Of a DNA stretch of 64,000 bases, positions 28,241 to 36,911 are shown piece by piece (the first letter of the stretch is position 1; every line of letters starts with the position of its first letter). Position numbers and translations under genes: made by a program. Below the pieces are notes generated by a model. That model searched no databases and had not been told where the DNA came from. It saw nothing but the letters and a program-made list of their open reading frames with translations. Origin of the DNA: an uncultured Gammaproteobacteria bacterium (GTDB lineage: Bacteria > Pseudomonadota > Gammaproteobacteria > JAADHQ01); assembly GCA_947258655.1 (NCBI GenBank), contig CAMYJD010000005.1:112111-176110 (forward strand). The letters are read 5' to 3'.

Positions 28241-30949
28241 TCAATGCGCTTCATCCCAGTTTTTACCGCGGCCGCTGTCAACCACCAGTGGCACCGATAG
28301 TTCGGCCGCCGCGCACATACAGCGTTCGATTTCGACGAGCAACTTGTCGACCTGTGATGTTTTTATTTCAAACACCAGCTCATCGTGCACCTGCATGATC
28401 ATTTTCATATCCGCGCTGTGTGCATGCATCCACTGATGCACGTTGATCATCGCACGTTTGATAATATCCGCAGCAGTACCCTGCATCGGTGCATTAATCG
28501 CCGTACGCTCTGCATACTGCCTGACCTGCGCATTGCGTGACTTGATATCCGGCAGATACAAACGCCGACCAAAAACGGTTTCGACATAGCCCTGCTCACG
28601 TGCGCGTTCACGGGTCTGATCCATATAGGCCTTTACACCCTGATAACGCTCAAAATACAAATCGACATACTCCTGTGCGACACGCCGTTCAACACCCAGT
28701 TGTTTGGCCAGGCCAAAGGCCGACATACCATAGATCAAACCGAAATTGATCGCCTTGGCCGAGCGCCGCTGATCGCTCGTTACCTGGTCACGCGCGACCC
28801 CGAATACCTCGGCCGCAGTCGCCCGGTGCACATCTTCGCCTTCGGCAAAGGCCTGCGTAAGGCCCGGATCGGCCGACAGGTGGGCCATGATACGTAATTC
28901 GATCTGGGAATAATCCGCGGCAACGATCTGATAGCCATGCGGTGCGATAAAGGCCTGGCGAATTCTGCGGCCTTCGGCCGTACGTACCGGTATGTTCTGC
29001 AGGTTTGGGTTTGATGACGACAGCCGGCCTGTCGCGGCGACGGCCTGATGATAGGAGGTATGTACACGTCCGCTATGCGGGTCGACTTGCTCCGGCAGAC
29101 GGTCCGTATAGGTACTCTTGAGTTTGTGCAGGCTGCGGTACTCGAGAATCAGGCGTGGCATCGGGTAATCATCCGCCAGTTCCTGCAATACGTCCTCGGC
29201 CGTTGACGGCTGCCCCTTCGGCGTTTTCTTGATAATCGGCAACTGTAATTTTTCGAATAAAATAGCCTGTAACTGTTTCGGCGAGCCGAGATTAAACTCC
29301 TCGCCGGCCTCAGCATATGCCCGTTGCTGCAGTTGCTGCATTTTTTGCTCGAGCTCACTGCTCTGTTGTTCGAGCATGGCGACATCCACGAGCACGCCAT
29401 TACATTCGATCTCGGACAATACCGGGATCAACGGGCGCTCGATGTCCTCGAACACCTGGCGCGGTTTTTCCTGCTGACCGAGTTGCTGCCACAGGGTATT
29501 ATGCAGACGCAGGGTTATGTCCGCATCCTCGGCAGCATACGGTGCGGCCTGTTGCAGATCGATCTGGTTAAACGTCAGCTGTTTTGCGCCTTTACCAGCG
29601 ATGTCTTCGAAATGAATGGTCTTGTAACCGAGATATTTCAGTGCCAGGCTGTCCATGTCATGACGCGTTGCAGTACTGTTGAGCACATAGGATTCGAGCA
29701 TCGTGTCATAGGCCACCTGCCTGACATGAATGCCATAGCGCGACAACACATTCATATCATATTTGAAATGCTGACCAATGATCCTGGCCCTGTCTTCCTC
29801 GAGTAGCGGTTGCAACTGCTTTAGCACCTTGGCGCGCGCCAATTGCTTCGGGGCATCGAGATAATCATGTGCAAGCGGCACATAGGCGGCCTTGCCCGGC
29901 TCGAGCGCAAACGATACACCGACAATCTCGGCCTGCATGTAATCGAGGCTGGTCGTTTCGGTATCGAAGGCAAAATACTCAGACTTCTTTAGTGCCTGCA
30001 ACCACTTGTCCAGTGCGGCCTGGGTCAGGATCGTTTCATAGTCGCCGGCACCGACAACTTCACTGCCTGACGCCTGTTCGCCACCCTGTTTTTCATTCAG
30101 CAATTCAGACAGCCAGGTCTTGAACTCGAGGCGCTTGTACCAATCAATCAACGTATCACGGTCGGCCGTCCTGATCGTCAACGCATCGGCATCCAGCCCC
30201 AGTTCCAGATCGCATTTGATCGTCACCAGCTCCCTTGACAGTGGCAACTGTTCCAGGCTGGCGCGCAGGTTTTCGCCTATCTTGCCCTTGATGCTGTCGG
30301 CGTTTTCGATAATCGCATCGAGGTCACTATATTGCCCCAGCCATTTGACTGCGGTCTTGGGTCCGACCTTGGGTACGCCCGGTACGTTATCGGAGGTATC
30401 ACCAACCAGGGCCAGATAATCAATGATTTGCCCCGGTGACACACCGAACTTCTCCCTGACACCATCGCTGTCCATGCTGGTATTGGTCATTGTGTTGATC
30501 AGGCTAACATGTTCATCAACCAGTTGCGCCATGTCCTTGTCGCCGGTCGATATGACAACCTCGCGCCCCTGCGCTGCAGCCTCACGCGCAAGTGTACCGA
30601 TAACATCATCGGCCTCGACGCCCTCCACCTGCAGCATCGGCAGTCCCAGCGCGCGCACGATTGCGAGCAGGGGTTCGATCTGCTGCTGCAGATCCTCCGG
30701 CATCGGCGGGCGGTTGGCCTTGTACTCGGGATACATGTCGTCACGGAAGGTCTTGCCCTTGGCATCGAACACCACGCTCATCTGCTGCGGCTCGTAATCC
30801 TGGATCAGTTTACGCAGCATATTGATCACACCATAGATGGCGCCGGTGGGCTCGCCATCCGCATTGCTCAGGTTCGGCATGGCATGATAGGCGCGATACA
30901 GATAGGACGATCCATCGACCAGGATCAATGGCTGGGCTGCAGTGGACAT
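28241..30949 (-). CDS. polA: DNA polymerase I
   Basis: 902 residues, full length. Residues 1-290 are the 5'-3' exonuclease (LILVDGSSYLYRAYHA, GVEADDVIGTLAREA, STGDKDMAQLV). Residues about 310-500 are the 3'-5' exonuclease, with its metal-binding Asp and Glu retained in YFAFDTETTSLD, so proofreading should be active. Residues about 520-902 are the family A polymerase with motif A VAADYSQIELRIMAHLS, the O-helix RRSAKAINFGLIYGMSAFGL and motif C MQVHDELVFE. It fills gaps in repair and removes Okazaki primers. The ATG at 30949 gives MSTAAQPLILVDG. It is divergent from the LOG gene by 66 bp. Confidence 0.98.
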   Translation of the reverse strand: MSTAAQPLILVDGSSYLYRAYHAMPNLSNADGEPTGAIYGVINMLRKLIQDYEPQQMSVVFDAKGKTFRDDMYPEYKANRPPMPEDLQQQIEPLLAIVRALGLPMLQVEGVEADDVIGTLAREAAAQGREVVISTGDKDMAQLVDEHVSLINTMTNTSMDSDGVREKFGVSPGQIIDYLALVGDTSDNVPGVPKVGPKTAVKWLGQYSDLDAIIENADSIKGKIGENLRASLEQLPLSRELVTIKCDLELGLDADALTIRTADRDTLIDWYKRLEFKTWLSELLNEKQGGEQASGSEVVGAGDYETILTQAALDKWLQALKKSEYFAFDTETTSLDYMQAEIVGVSFALEPGKAAYVPLAHDYLDAPKQLARAKVLKQLQPLLEEDRARIIGQHFKYDMNVLSRYGIHVRQVAYDTMLESYVLNSTATRHDMDSLALKYLGYKTIHFEDIAGKGAKQLTFNQIDLQQAAPYAAEDADITLRLHNTLWQQLGQQEKPRQVFEDIERPLIPVLSEIECNGVLVDVAMLEQQSSELEQKMQQLQQRAYAEAGEEFNLGSPKQLQAILFEKLQLPIIKKTPKGQPSTAEDVLQELADDYPMPRLILEYRSLHKLKSTYTDRLPEQVDPHSGRVHTSYHQAVAATGRLSSSNPNLQNIPVRTAEGRRIRQAFIAPHGYQIVAADYSQIELRIMAHLSADPGLTQAFAEGEDVHRATAAEVFGVARDQVTSDQRRSAKAINFGLIYGMSAFGLAKQLGVERRVAQEYVDLYFERYQGVKAYMDQTRERAREQGYVETVFGRRLYLPDIKSRNAQVRQYAERTAINAPMQGTAADIIKRAMINVHQWMHAHSADMKMIMQVHDELVFEIKTSQVDKLLVEIERCMCAAAELSVPLVVDSGRGKNWDEAH

Positions 30950-31015
30950 ATTATTTTCCTGAAAGCATAAACTTTGCTGTTATCTGTTATTATTAAAACA
31001 GTTGAAATGGAATAA

Positions 31016-31801
31016 ATGTTATCACGTATTCGCGAGCAGATGACGACCGCGGTGACTACTGTGCAGGATTATATTATGGGTATAAACAAGAATTCAGTTC
31101 ATCCCGGATTAACACCCATCGACGACAGCATGCTATCGCGCGAATCATGGAAGATCTTTCAGGTCATGGCCGAGTTCGTCGAGGGCTTCGAACGCCTGGC
31201 CGAGATCAGTCCATCGGTCAGCATCTTTGGTTCGGCGCGGACCAGCGCCGAGCACCCCTATTACCGCCTCGCCGAGGAAATCGCCCACGCCTTGTCGAAT
31301 GCCGGTTTTTCCGTTGTCAGCGGTGGCGGCCCGGGTATTATGGAAGCCGCCAACAAGGGTGCCTATGAAGGCAAGTCACCCAGCGTCGGGCTAAACATCC
31401 AACTGCCATTCGAACAGATCGGTAACACTTACCAGGATATCGCGCTGAGTTTTCGCCATTTCTTCTCGCGCAAGGTCATGTTCGTCAAGTATGCCTCGGC
31501 CTATGTGGTGCTGCCGGGTGGCTTTGGCACACTCGATGAGCTCGCCGAAATCCTGACCCTGGTACAAACCGGCAAGAGCCGCAAAATCCCCATTATCCTG
31601 GTGGTTTCAAGCTTCTGGGAGAAACTGATAGACTGGTTTGCAACGACCCTGGTCGACGAAGGCACGATTAGCAAAACGGATCTGGATCTGATCACGATTG
31701 TTGACAAGCCCGATGATGTCGTCAATGCCATTTTCGACCATTATGAAAACCGTGAATTCGAACTCTCGGCCGAAGAACAGGAAATCATGCTGGAGCTGTA
31801 A
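31016..31801 (+). CDS. LOG-family (TIGR00730) Rossmann-fold protein
   Basis: 261 residues. The family motif PGGFGTLDELAEILTL (PGGxGTxxE) is at about residue 163, and GGGPGIMEAANKGAYEGKSPSVGLNIQLPFEQ lies at about 102. FFSRKVMFVKYASAYVVLPGG fits the nucleotide-binding core. Members are cytokinin-riboside-monophosphate phosphoribohydrolases or other nucleotide 5'-monophosphate nucleosidases. The bacterial role is usually nucleotide salvage, and the substrate is not decided here. The start at 31016 gives a 20-residue N-terminal stretch before the family region; 31076 (MGINKNSV) is an alternative. The next gene begins two bases after the stop, so both are in one operon. Confidence 0.85.
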   Translation: MLSRIREQMTTAVTTVQDYIMGINKNSVHPGLTPIDDSMLSRESWKIFQVMAEFVEGFERLAEISPSVSIFGSARTSAEHPYYRLAEEIAHALSNAGFSVVSGGGPGIMEAANKGAYEGKSPSVGLNIQLPFEQIGNTYQDIALSFRHFFSRKVMFVKYASAYVVLPGGFGTLDELAEILTLVQTGKSRKIPIILVVSSFWEKLIDWFATTLVDEGTISKTDLDLITIVDKPDDVVNAIFDHYENREFELSAEEQEIMLEL

Positions 31802-31803
31802 TT

Positions 31804-32148
31804 ATGCCTGCTACATTAACGAAACTGACTCTAATAGCGGCCATGCTGGCCATGTCCACCAGCGGCACAATCCAGGCGCAGGAAAAGGCCGTTGATGTTC
31901 CGCCACCGCCGCTCATTCCGGAGGGCATGGATGAAGAGGACAGCTTTCAAGCTGATGTCATCATCCGTAAGGGCAAGGACAAGGTGGTCGAAGAATATCG
32001 CGTCAACGGCCGACTGTATATGGTCCGTATTACTCCCAAGATCGGCAAACCCTACTATTTACGCTATCCGGATGGCCCTGAAGGCCGCGTAATCCGTAGG
32101 GAATTGGATGATATCAATACCCCCTTCTGGAAACTGTTTGAATGGTAA
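31804..32148 (+). CDS. DUF2782 exported protein
   Basis: 114 residues with a signal peptide (LTKLTLIAAMLAMSTSGTIQA|Q). The mature part has PPPPLIPEGMDEEDSFQADVIIRKGKDKVVEEYRVNGRLYMVRITPKIGKPYYLRYPDGPEG, the DUF2782 signature. The domain is a short periplasmic beta structure of unknown function, commonly found beside polA in gammaproteobacteria, as here. Its ATG is two bases after the LOG gene stop. No metal-binding or catalytic residues stand out. Confidence 0.88.
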   Translation: MPATLTKLTLIAAMLAMSTSGTIQAQEKAVDVPPPPLIPEGMDEEDSFQADVIIRKGKDKVVEEYRVNGRLYMVRITPKIGKPYYLRYPDGPEGRVIRRELDDINTPFWKLFEW

Positions 32149-32240
32149 CATGTTGAAATCGCCACAAACCTGAATGAACTTTTGCGCGGCTACCAGTGTC
32201 AGAACAGGCAAGACCAACACAATTTTCAGGTATCACCATC

Positions 32241-32747
32241 ATGTTTAATATAATTGCCCGCACATGCCTTATATTGGTACTCGGCCTGAGCGCGACGAAT
32301 GTGTCCGCCACGACCGGCCCAAGGGTGGGCCAGAGCGCACCGGATTTTACCCTGACCGATCTGCAACAGAAGCCACACAGTCTGGCGGAACTGCGCAAGG
32401 ACGGCCATGTATTACTGGTTTTCTGGTCTACCAAATGTCATGTCTGCCATGCAATGATTCCGCAATTTAAGCAAATACATAAAAAGTATGGCGGCAAGGG
32501 GCTGACATTCGTCGCCATCAATGTCGGCTATGAAGACAAGGACGATGTCGATGACTATGTATTTGAATTCCTGCTCGACTACCTGGTACTGAACGAGGAC
32601 AGCAAGAAAGCGCAGATTGCACAGGATTACCGCCTCGTCGGCACACCGACGATACAATTGATCGCCCCGGACGGGATCGTCAAGTTTCGCGGCCATCGCA
32701 TCCCCGACCTGGATACCTACCTGGCAGACGCCAACAACGACCAGTAA
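32241..32747 (+). CDS. TlpA/ResA-like exported thioredoxin with CHVC active site
   Basis: 168 residues from the ATG at 32241, beginning with a signal peptide (MFNIIARTCLILVLGLSATNVSA|T). AlkyI-peroxidase/TlpA features: GQSAPDFTLTDLQQKPHSLAEL near residue 29, the redox centre FWSTKCHVCHAM near 64, and cis-Pro loop LVGTPTIQLIAPDG near 138. The CHVC dipeptide is unusual (CPPC is common), which should alter the redox potential. It is expected to reduce or exchange disulphides in the periplasm. It may be co-transcribed with the preceding LOG and DUF2782 genes (92-bp gap). The frame is open to 32196 but no ATG precedes 32241. Confidence 0.82.
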   Translation: MFNIIARTCLILVLGLSATNVSATTGPRVGQSAPDFTLTDLQQKPHSLAELRKDGHVLLVFWSTKCHVCHAMIPQFKQIHKKYGGKGLTFVAINVGYEDKDDVDDYVFEFLLDYLVLNEDSKKAQIAQDYRLVGTPTIQLIAPDGIVKFRGHRIPDLDTYLADANNDQ

Positions 32748-32863
32748 ACCATCGCAAACTGATGAGCTCAGCAGCGCCATGATGCCAGGCATCATGGCCT
32801 GGTAGTGCGCTTTTGGCTGTGAATCCTTTATAATACTCGACCGAATAACAATGAAACGGGTCG

Positions 32864-33469
32864 ATGGGGAACAAAACCACAACAATAATCCGCTGGTTGG
32901 ATGTGCTTGCCGAGGGTGCCGGGCGTATGGTCTCGTGGCTGGTCTTGCTACTGGTCATGCTGACACTGATCGTCGCGGTGCCGCGCTATCTGCTCAGTAG
33001 TGAATGGTTTCTCGGCCTGCAACTGTTTTCACTGGACTGGGAGGCGATTCGTAGCGTCTATAGTCGCAATGTCAATGCCCTGAACGACAGCATCCAGTAC
33101 GTCCATGCAATCATCTTCATGGTCGGTGTCAGTTACGCACTCAAGTGCGGTGAACATGTACGTATCGATATTATTTATCGCAATCTGCGACCGCGCACAC
33201 AGGCATGGGTCAATATTATCGGAAGCCTGGCCCTGTTTTACCCGATGTTTATCTTTTTACTGGTCATGAGCTGGCAATATGTTATCAATGCCTGGGACGT
33301 CATGGAGTCCTCGTCGCGCCCCGGTGGCCTGCCGTTTGTCTATATTCTCAAGACCTTCCTGTTGATCATGCCTGTCATGATGATGCTGCAGGGCACGGCC
33401 ATACTGTTACGCAATATCCAGGCTCTGCGCAGCGACGCATCCGCACCGCCACCCGGAGAAAGTAATTAG
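32864..33469 (+). CDS. TRAP transporter small permease (DctQ type)
   Basis: 201 residues with four hydrophobic segments (LVLLLVMLTLIVAVPRYLL, IQYVHAIIFMVGVSYALK, IIGSLALFYPMFIFLLVM, TFLLIMPVMMMLQGTAILL). The HVRIDIIYRNLRPRTQAWVN loop is the DctQ signature (R-D-x-x-Y/F). This subunit pairs with the large permease in tripartite ATP-independent transport driven by Na+ or H+. It is longer than average DctQ, with an insert at residues 45-75. Its stop is three bases before the large-permease ATG. The matching binding protein lies on the opposite strand at 35518-36627. Confidence 0.9.
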   Translation: MGNKTTTIIRWLDVLAEGAGRMVSWLVLLLVMLTLIVAVPRYLLSSEWFLGLQLFSLDWEAIRSVYSRNVNALNDSIQYVHAIIFMVGVSYALKCGEHVRIDIIYRNLRPRTQAWVNIIGSLALFYPMFIFLLVMSWQYVINAWDVMESSSRPGGLPFVYILKTFLLIMPVMMMLQGTAILLRNIQALRSDASAPPPGESN

Positions 33470-33472
33470 GCC

Positions 33473-34840
33473 ATGGCGATAGTGATGTTCATAGTCGTCT
33501 GCCTGGTATTGATGGCAGGATTCCCAGTGGCCTTCAGCCTTGCCGGTACGGCGCTGATCTTTGCGCTGTTCGGTAGCTGGATGGATGCATTTGACCTGAT
33601 TGCGTTCAAGTCTGCGTTTCTGAATGCAAGCAGCAGTCGCGTGTTTGGCATCATGCAAAACGAAGCATTGATTGCGGTGCCGCTGTTTGTGTTTATGGGA
33701 CTGGTCCTGGAACGCTCCAGGGTCGCCGAAAACCTGCTCGACACAATGGCCAGCCTGTTCGGACCTTTACGCGGCGGCCTCGGCTTTTCGGTCATTATCG
33801 TCGGCACCCTGATGGCTGCCAGCACCGGCATCGTCGGTGCCACCGTGGTAACGATGGGATTGCTATCATTACCGACCATGTTGCGCCGTGGTTACGATCC
33901 GGGTTTGTCTACAGGCACCATCTGTGCGTCCGGCACACTCGGACAGATCATTCCGCCGTCGATCGTACTGATATTATTGGGTGATGTACTGACCAATGCC
34001 GCCAACAAGGCTGGCAGCACCCAGACCTCGGTCGGTGAGCTGTTTGCCGGTGCATTATTACCCGGCATTGGCCTGGTCAGTATGTACCTGATCTACCTGG
34101 CCATTACCGCCTTCAGACGACCCGATGCGATGCCGGCCATCCCGCAGCATGAACGCCAACAACGCTCCAGGCTGCAACTGTTCAGGCAGGTCATGGTTGC
34201 ACTAATACCACCGCTGTTACTGATCATCTCGGTGCTGGGGTCGATTATCGGTGGACTCGCCGCACCAACCGAGGCCGCCGCGATCGGCGCACTCGGTGCG
34301 CTATTACTGGCCACGATGCAAAAACAAATGACCATGGACGTACTACGCTACGCGATGCGCCGCACCGTATCGATTACCAGTATGGTATTCATGATCCTGA
34401 TCGGTGCAACGATATTCTCGCTGGTCTTTCGCGGTTTTGGCGGTGAAGAACTGGTCACCGAGTTATTACATGATCTGCCCGGCAGCCAGTTCACCGCCGT
34501 GTTCCTGGTCATGTTACTGATGTTTATACTGGGCTTTGTGCTCGATTTTATCGAGATCACATTTGTTGTCGTACCGATAATCGCACCGGTGTTATTGATG
34601 ATGGGTGTCCATCCGACCTGGCTCGGCATCATGATCGCCATCAACCTGCAGACCTCTTTTCTGACCCCGCCGTTTGGCTTCTCACTGTTCTATCTGCGCG
34701 GCGTCGCACCGGCCGAGGTGCGCACCGAACAGATGTACAAGGGGGTGATACCGTTTATCGGCATACAGTTATTTGGCATGTTGATGCTGGCACTGTGGCC
34801 GGAGCTGGCAACGTGGTTACCGGGTGAAATTTTCAAGTAA
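33473..34840 (+). CDS. TRAP transporter large permease (DctM type)
   Basis: 455 residues with about 12 membrane segments. Signature stretches: LMAGFPVAFSLAGTALIFALFG at the start, NEALIAVPLFVFMGLVLERSRVAENLLD, GIVGATVVTMGLLSLPTMLRRGYDPGLSTGTICASGTLGQIIPPSIVLILLGDV, and LDFIEITFVVVPIIAPVL plus FLTPPFGFSLFYLRG near the C-terminus. It forms the substrate channel of the TRAP system in the inner membrane. The IEITFVVVP and TPPFGFSLFYLRG forms are typical of the subfamily paired with TakP-like 2-oxoacid or mannitol/chloroaromatic-type binding proteins. Confidence 0.93.
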   Translation: MAIVMFIVVCLVLMAGFPVAFSLAGTALIFALFGSWMDAFDLIAFKSAFLNASSSRVFGIMQNEALIAVPLFVFMGLVLERSRVAENLLDTMASLFGPLRGGLGFSVIIVGTLMAASTGIVGATVVTMGLLSLPTMLRRGYDPGLSTGTICASGTLGQIIPPSIVLILLGDVLTNAANKAGSTQTSVGELFAGALLPGIGLVSMYLIYLAITAFRRPDAMPAIPQHERQQRSRLQLFRQVMVALIPPLLLIISVLGSIIGGLAAPTEAAAIGALGALLLATMQKQMTMDVLRYAMRRTVSITSMVFMILIGATIFSLVFRGFGGEELVTELLHDLPGSQFTAVFLVMLLMFILGFVLDFIEITFVVVPIIAPVLLMMGVHPTWLGIMIAINLQTSFLTPPFGFSLFYLRGVAPAEVRTEQMYKGVIPFIGIQLFGMLMLALWPELATWLPGEIFK

Positions 34841-34906
34841 TATCAGACATAAGTGCATAGCATTCAATTTCCGGATATTGAGTTACCCATTGCTATCACA
34901 GCTCTT

Positions 34907-35230
34907 CTACACCGCTTCATAAATGTTATCTAAAACTGCATTTGTACTGCCCAATACTTAATGGTTCCAGAACCTTAATACCTGAAATCCATTACCTTCG
35001 AGATAAGCAGTGCGCCTGGCATCGTACGTTTGCTGTTGTTGGTGCTGGGCGCCATCGAGTTCGATAATGATTTTTGGATCTAGGCAAACAAAGTCGACGA
35101 TATATTTACCAAGCACCTGCTGCCTGCGGAATTTACAATTATTTATCTGGCTTTTCCTGAGATAACGCCATAACAATCGCTCGGCATCGGTGGGATTGTT
35201 ACGCAGTTCCTTTGCGTATTTTTCTAGCAT
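34907..35230 (-). pseudogene. DUF559 endonuclease-like gene with an in-frame stop
   Basis: From the ATG at 35230 the frame codes 90 residues of a DUF559 (Vsr/restriction-endonuclease-like) domain: NPTDAERLLWRYLRKSQINNCKFRRQ, then IVDFVCLDPKIIIELDGAQH with the catalytic Asp/Glu pattern, and GFQVLRFWNH. A TAA at 34958-34960 ends it early. Downstream of it the same frame continues VLGSTNAVLDNIYEAV up to a TAG at 34907-34909, which matches the usual C-terminal helix after FWN(N/H)E-. A single GAA-to-TAA change would explain this. The catalytic core is intact, so a truncated product may still be made. It sits between TRAP permease and binding-protein genes, next to a repeat block. Confidence 0.75.
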
Positions 35231-35265
35231 TTAATGTCCTTATTGGTATTGTTTCTAATTTATAT

Positions 35266-35510
35266 CACCACCCCAAAACAGCGCACAGCGGTGCCACCAA
35301 TTCCCCCTCCTCCAAGGACGACTCCAAGGATGGAGTCGGTACGATCCCAGGGAAGGGATCGGTAGACTGCGTCCGGAACCTGCAGTCGAGAACGACGCCC
35401 GGAGCCAAAGTCGAGGGGGCAGGGGGTGGTGATATGATGCTTTACTTATCCAGCCAGAATTTGGTATCTGACCCCCACCTAAAAACAGCGCACAGGGGGG
35501 ACAAGCCCAA
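35266..35510. repeat. Foldback/hairpin-array repeat block
   Basis: The block opens with CACCCCAAAACAGCGCACAG and ends with a second partial copy (AACAGCGCACAG near 35483). Between them are consecutive hairpins with six-base loops: CGACTCC/GGAGTCG (35319-35338), CGATCCC/GGGATCG (35342-35361), then a longer-loop GACTGC/GCAGTC (35365-35387), each joined by GGTA. The stem sequences differ but stay complementary. An outer C-rich/G-rich pair (near 35301 and 35418) may close the whole element. Related sequence occurs near 39866 and 40056-40120. Confidence 0.7.
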
Positions 35511-35517
35511 CAAACAT

Positions 35518-36627
35518 TCACGTACGCGCATTATAATAAGCACGCTCCGAAATATTGTGCCAGTCATGCGCCTGATCGCGAAACTTGCTGTAGGACGCGA
35601 ACACCTTCTTGCCCAGTTCACTTTTGTTGGCCACTTCCTCGACGACGTCATCGGACAATTCCTTCAAACGGGCGAGCACATCATCCGGCAGGCGTCTGAG
35701 CTCGACATCGTGTTTGCTGACCAGTTCGTGTAGCGCGGCATTGTTATTCGCAGTATATTCATCGACCATATCCTGATTGGCAACACGACAGGCGGCCATG
35801 ACAATGGCCTGCAGGTCCGGCGGCAGCTCGTTATAGGCCTGTTGATTGATGATCGCCTCCAGGGTCGTGCCGGGCTCATGCCAGCCGGGGTAGTAGTAGT
35901 ATTTGGCCACCTTGTAGAATCCGAAGGCGAGGTCATTATACGGGCCGACCCACTCGGTCGCATCCAGTACACCGGTCTGCAATGCAGTAAACAGTTCTCC
36001 GCCCGGCATATTCACCGGCGTACCACCGGCACGGCTGAGTACCTCGCCGCCGAGTCCCGGGATACGCATCTTCAATCCCTTCAAATCATCGATACTGTTG
36101 ATCTCCTTGTTGAACCAGCCGGCCATTTGTACGGTCGTATTGCCCGCCGGTGCCGGGATCAACTTGAATGGCGCATAGGCCTCCTGCCACAATTCCAGGC
36201 CGCCACCGTGAAACAGCCAGCCGTTCATTTCCTGCGCGTTCATACCAAACGGGACCGTTGAAAAGAACTGGAAGGCCTCGTTTTTACCCTTCCAGTAATA
36301 GGCCGCACCATGGCCCATCTGTGCGGTACCATTGGAAACGGCATCGAAGACCTCGAACGCGGGTACAATTTCCTTGGCACCATACACGGTAACCTGCATA
36401 CGGCCGCCACTCATTTCATTGATCAGGCGGGCCAGGGTATTGGCACCGGTTCCGAGGCCGGGAAAGTCTTTCGGCCAGGTCGTGATCATGTCCCATTTGT
36501 ATTCCGTGCGCGCGGCAGGACTGGTTTTCTTACTGCCTTGTTCTTCCTTTTTACCACAGGCGCTTAACAGTCCTGCTCCGGCCATGGCACCCAAACCCAC
36601 TCTGGTCACAAAATCTCGACGTCGCAT
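35518..36627 (-). CDS. TRAP transporter substrate-binding protein (DctP/TakP-like)
   Basis: 369 residues. The N-terminus MRRRDFVTRVGLGAMAGAGLLSAC carries both a twin-arginine motif and a lipobox (LSAC, Cys24), so it is likely exported folded and lipid-anchored. YKWDMITTWPKDFPGLGTGANTLARLINEMSGGRMQV and LKGLKMRIPGLGGEVLSRAGGTPVNMPGGELFTALQTGVLDATEWVGPYND are family signatures, including the Arg that binds a carboxylate. The TakP-like form points to 2-oxoacids or related organic acids. The partner permeases are on the other strand about 680 bp away, separated by the DUF559 remnant and repeats. Confidence 0.92.
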   Translation of the reverse strand: MRRRDFVTRVGLGAMAGAGLLSACGKKEEQGSKKTSPAARTEYKWDMITTWPKDFPGLGTGANTLARLINEMSGGRMQVTVYGAKEIVPAFEVFDAVSNGTAQMGHGAAYYWKGKNEAFQFFSTVPFGMNAQEMNGWLFHGGGLELWQEAYAPFKLIPAPAGNTTVQMAGWFNKEINSIDDLKGLKMRIPGLGGEVLSRAGGTPVNMPGGELFTALQTGVLDATEWVGPYNDLAFGFYKVAKYYYYPGWHEPGTTLEAIINQQAYNELPPDLQAIVMAACRVANQDMVDEYTANNNAALHELVSKHDVELRRLPDDVLARLKELSDDVVEEVANKSELGKKVFASYSKFRDQAHDWHNISERAYYNART

Positions 36628-36911
36628 AAAGATCTACCTTTTTATTGTATGTCATGCCGTCCCGTGCAATCGTAATCAACGGGCAACAGCGGTTATTGCA
36701 AAAAATGTTATTATGTTGGCGCTTAATATAACATCAACATCAATATTGCATGAGTCTAAATTTGCATCTGTATAAGCGACGCCGCAGACGCCGCAACTAT
36801 TGAACCAACCTGTAAAGTTGGCAAGTTAATTGCTTGTAATTACACGAATAATTGAACTGTAATGTGCATAAACAGGGCCGATATGACTAACTTTTTGCCT
36901 GTAACAGGCCA

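Noticed and set aside
36628..36911. c-di-GMP riboswitch upstream of the GGDEF-EAL gene
   Set aside because: Only short hairpins (CCAAC/GTTGG and GCCTGT/ACAGGC); the conserved GEMM blocks are absent.
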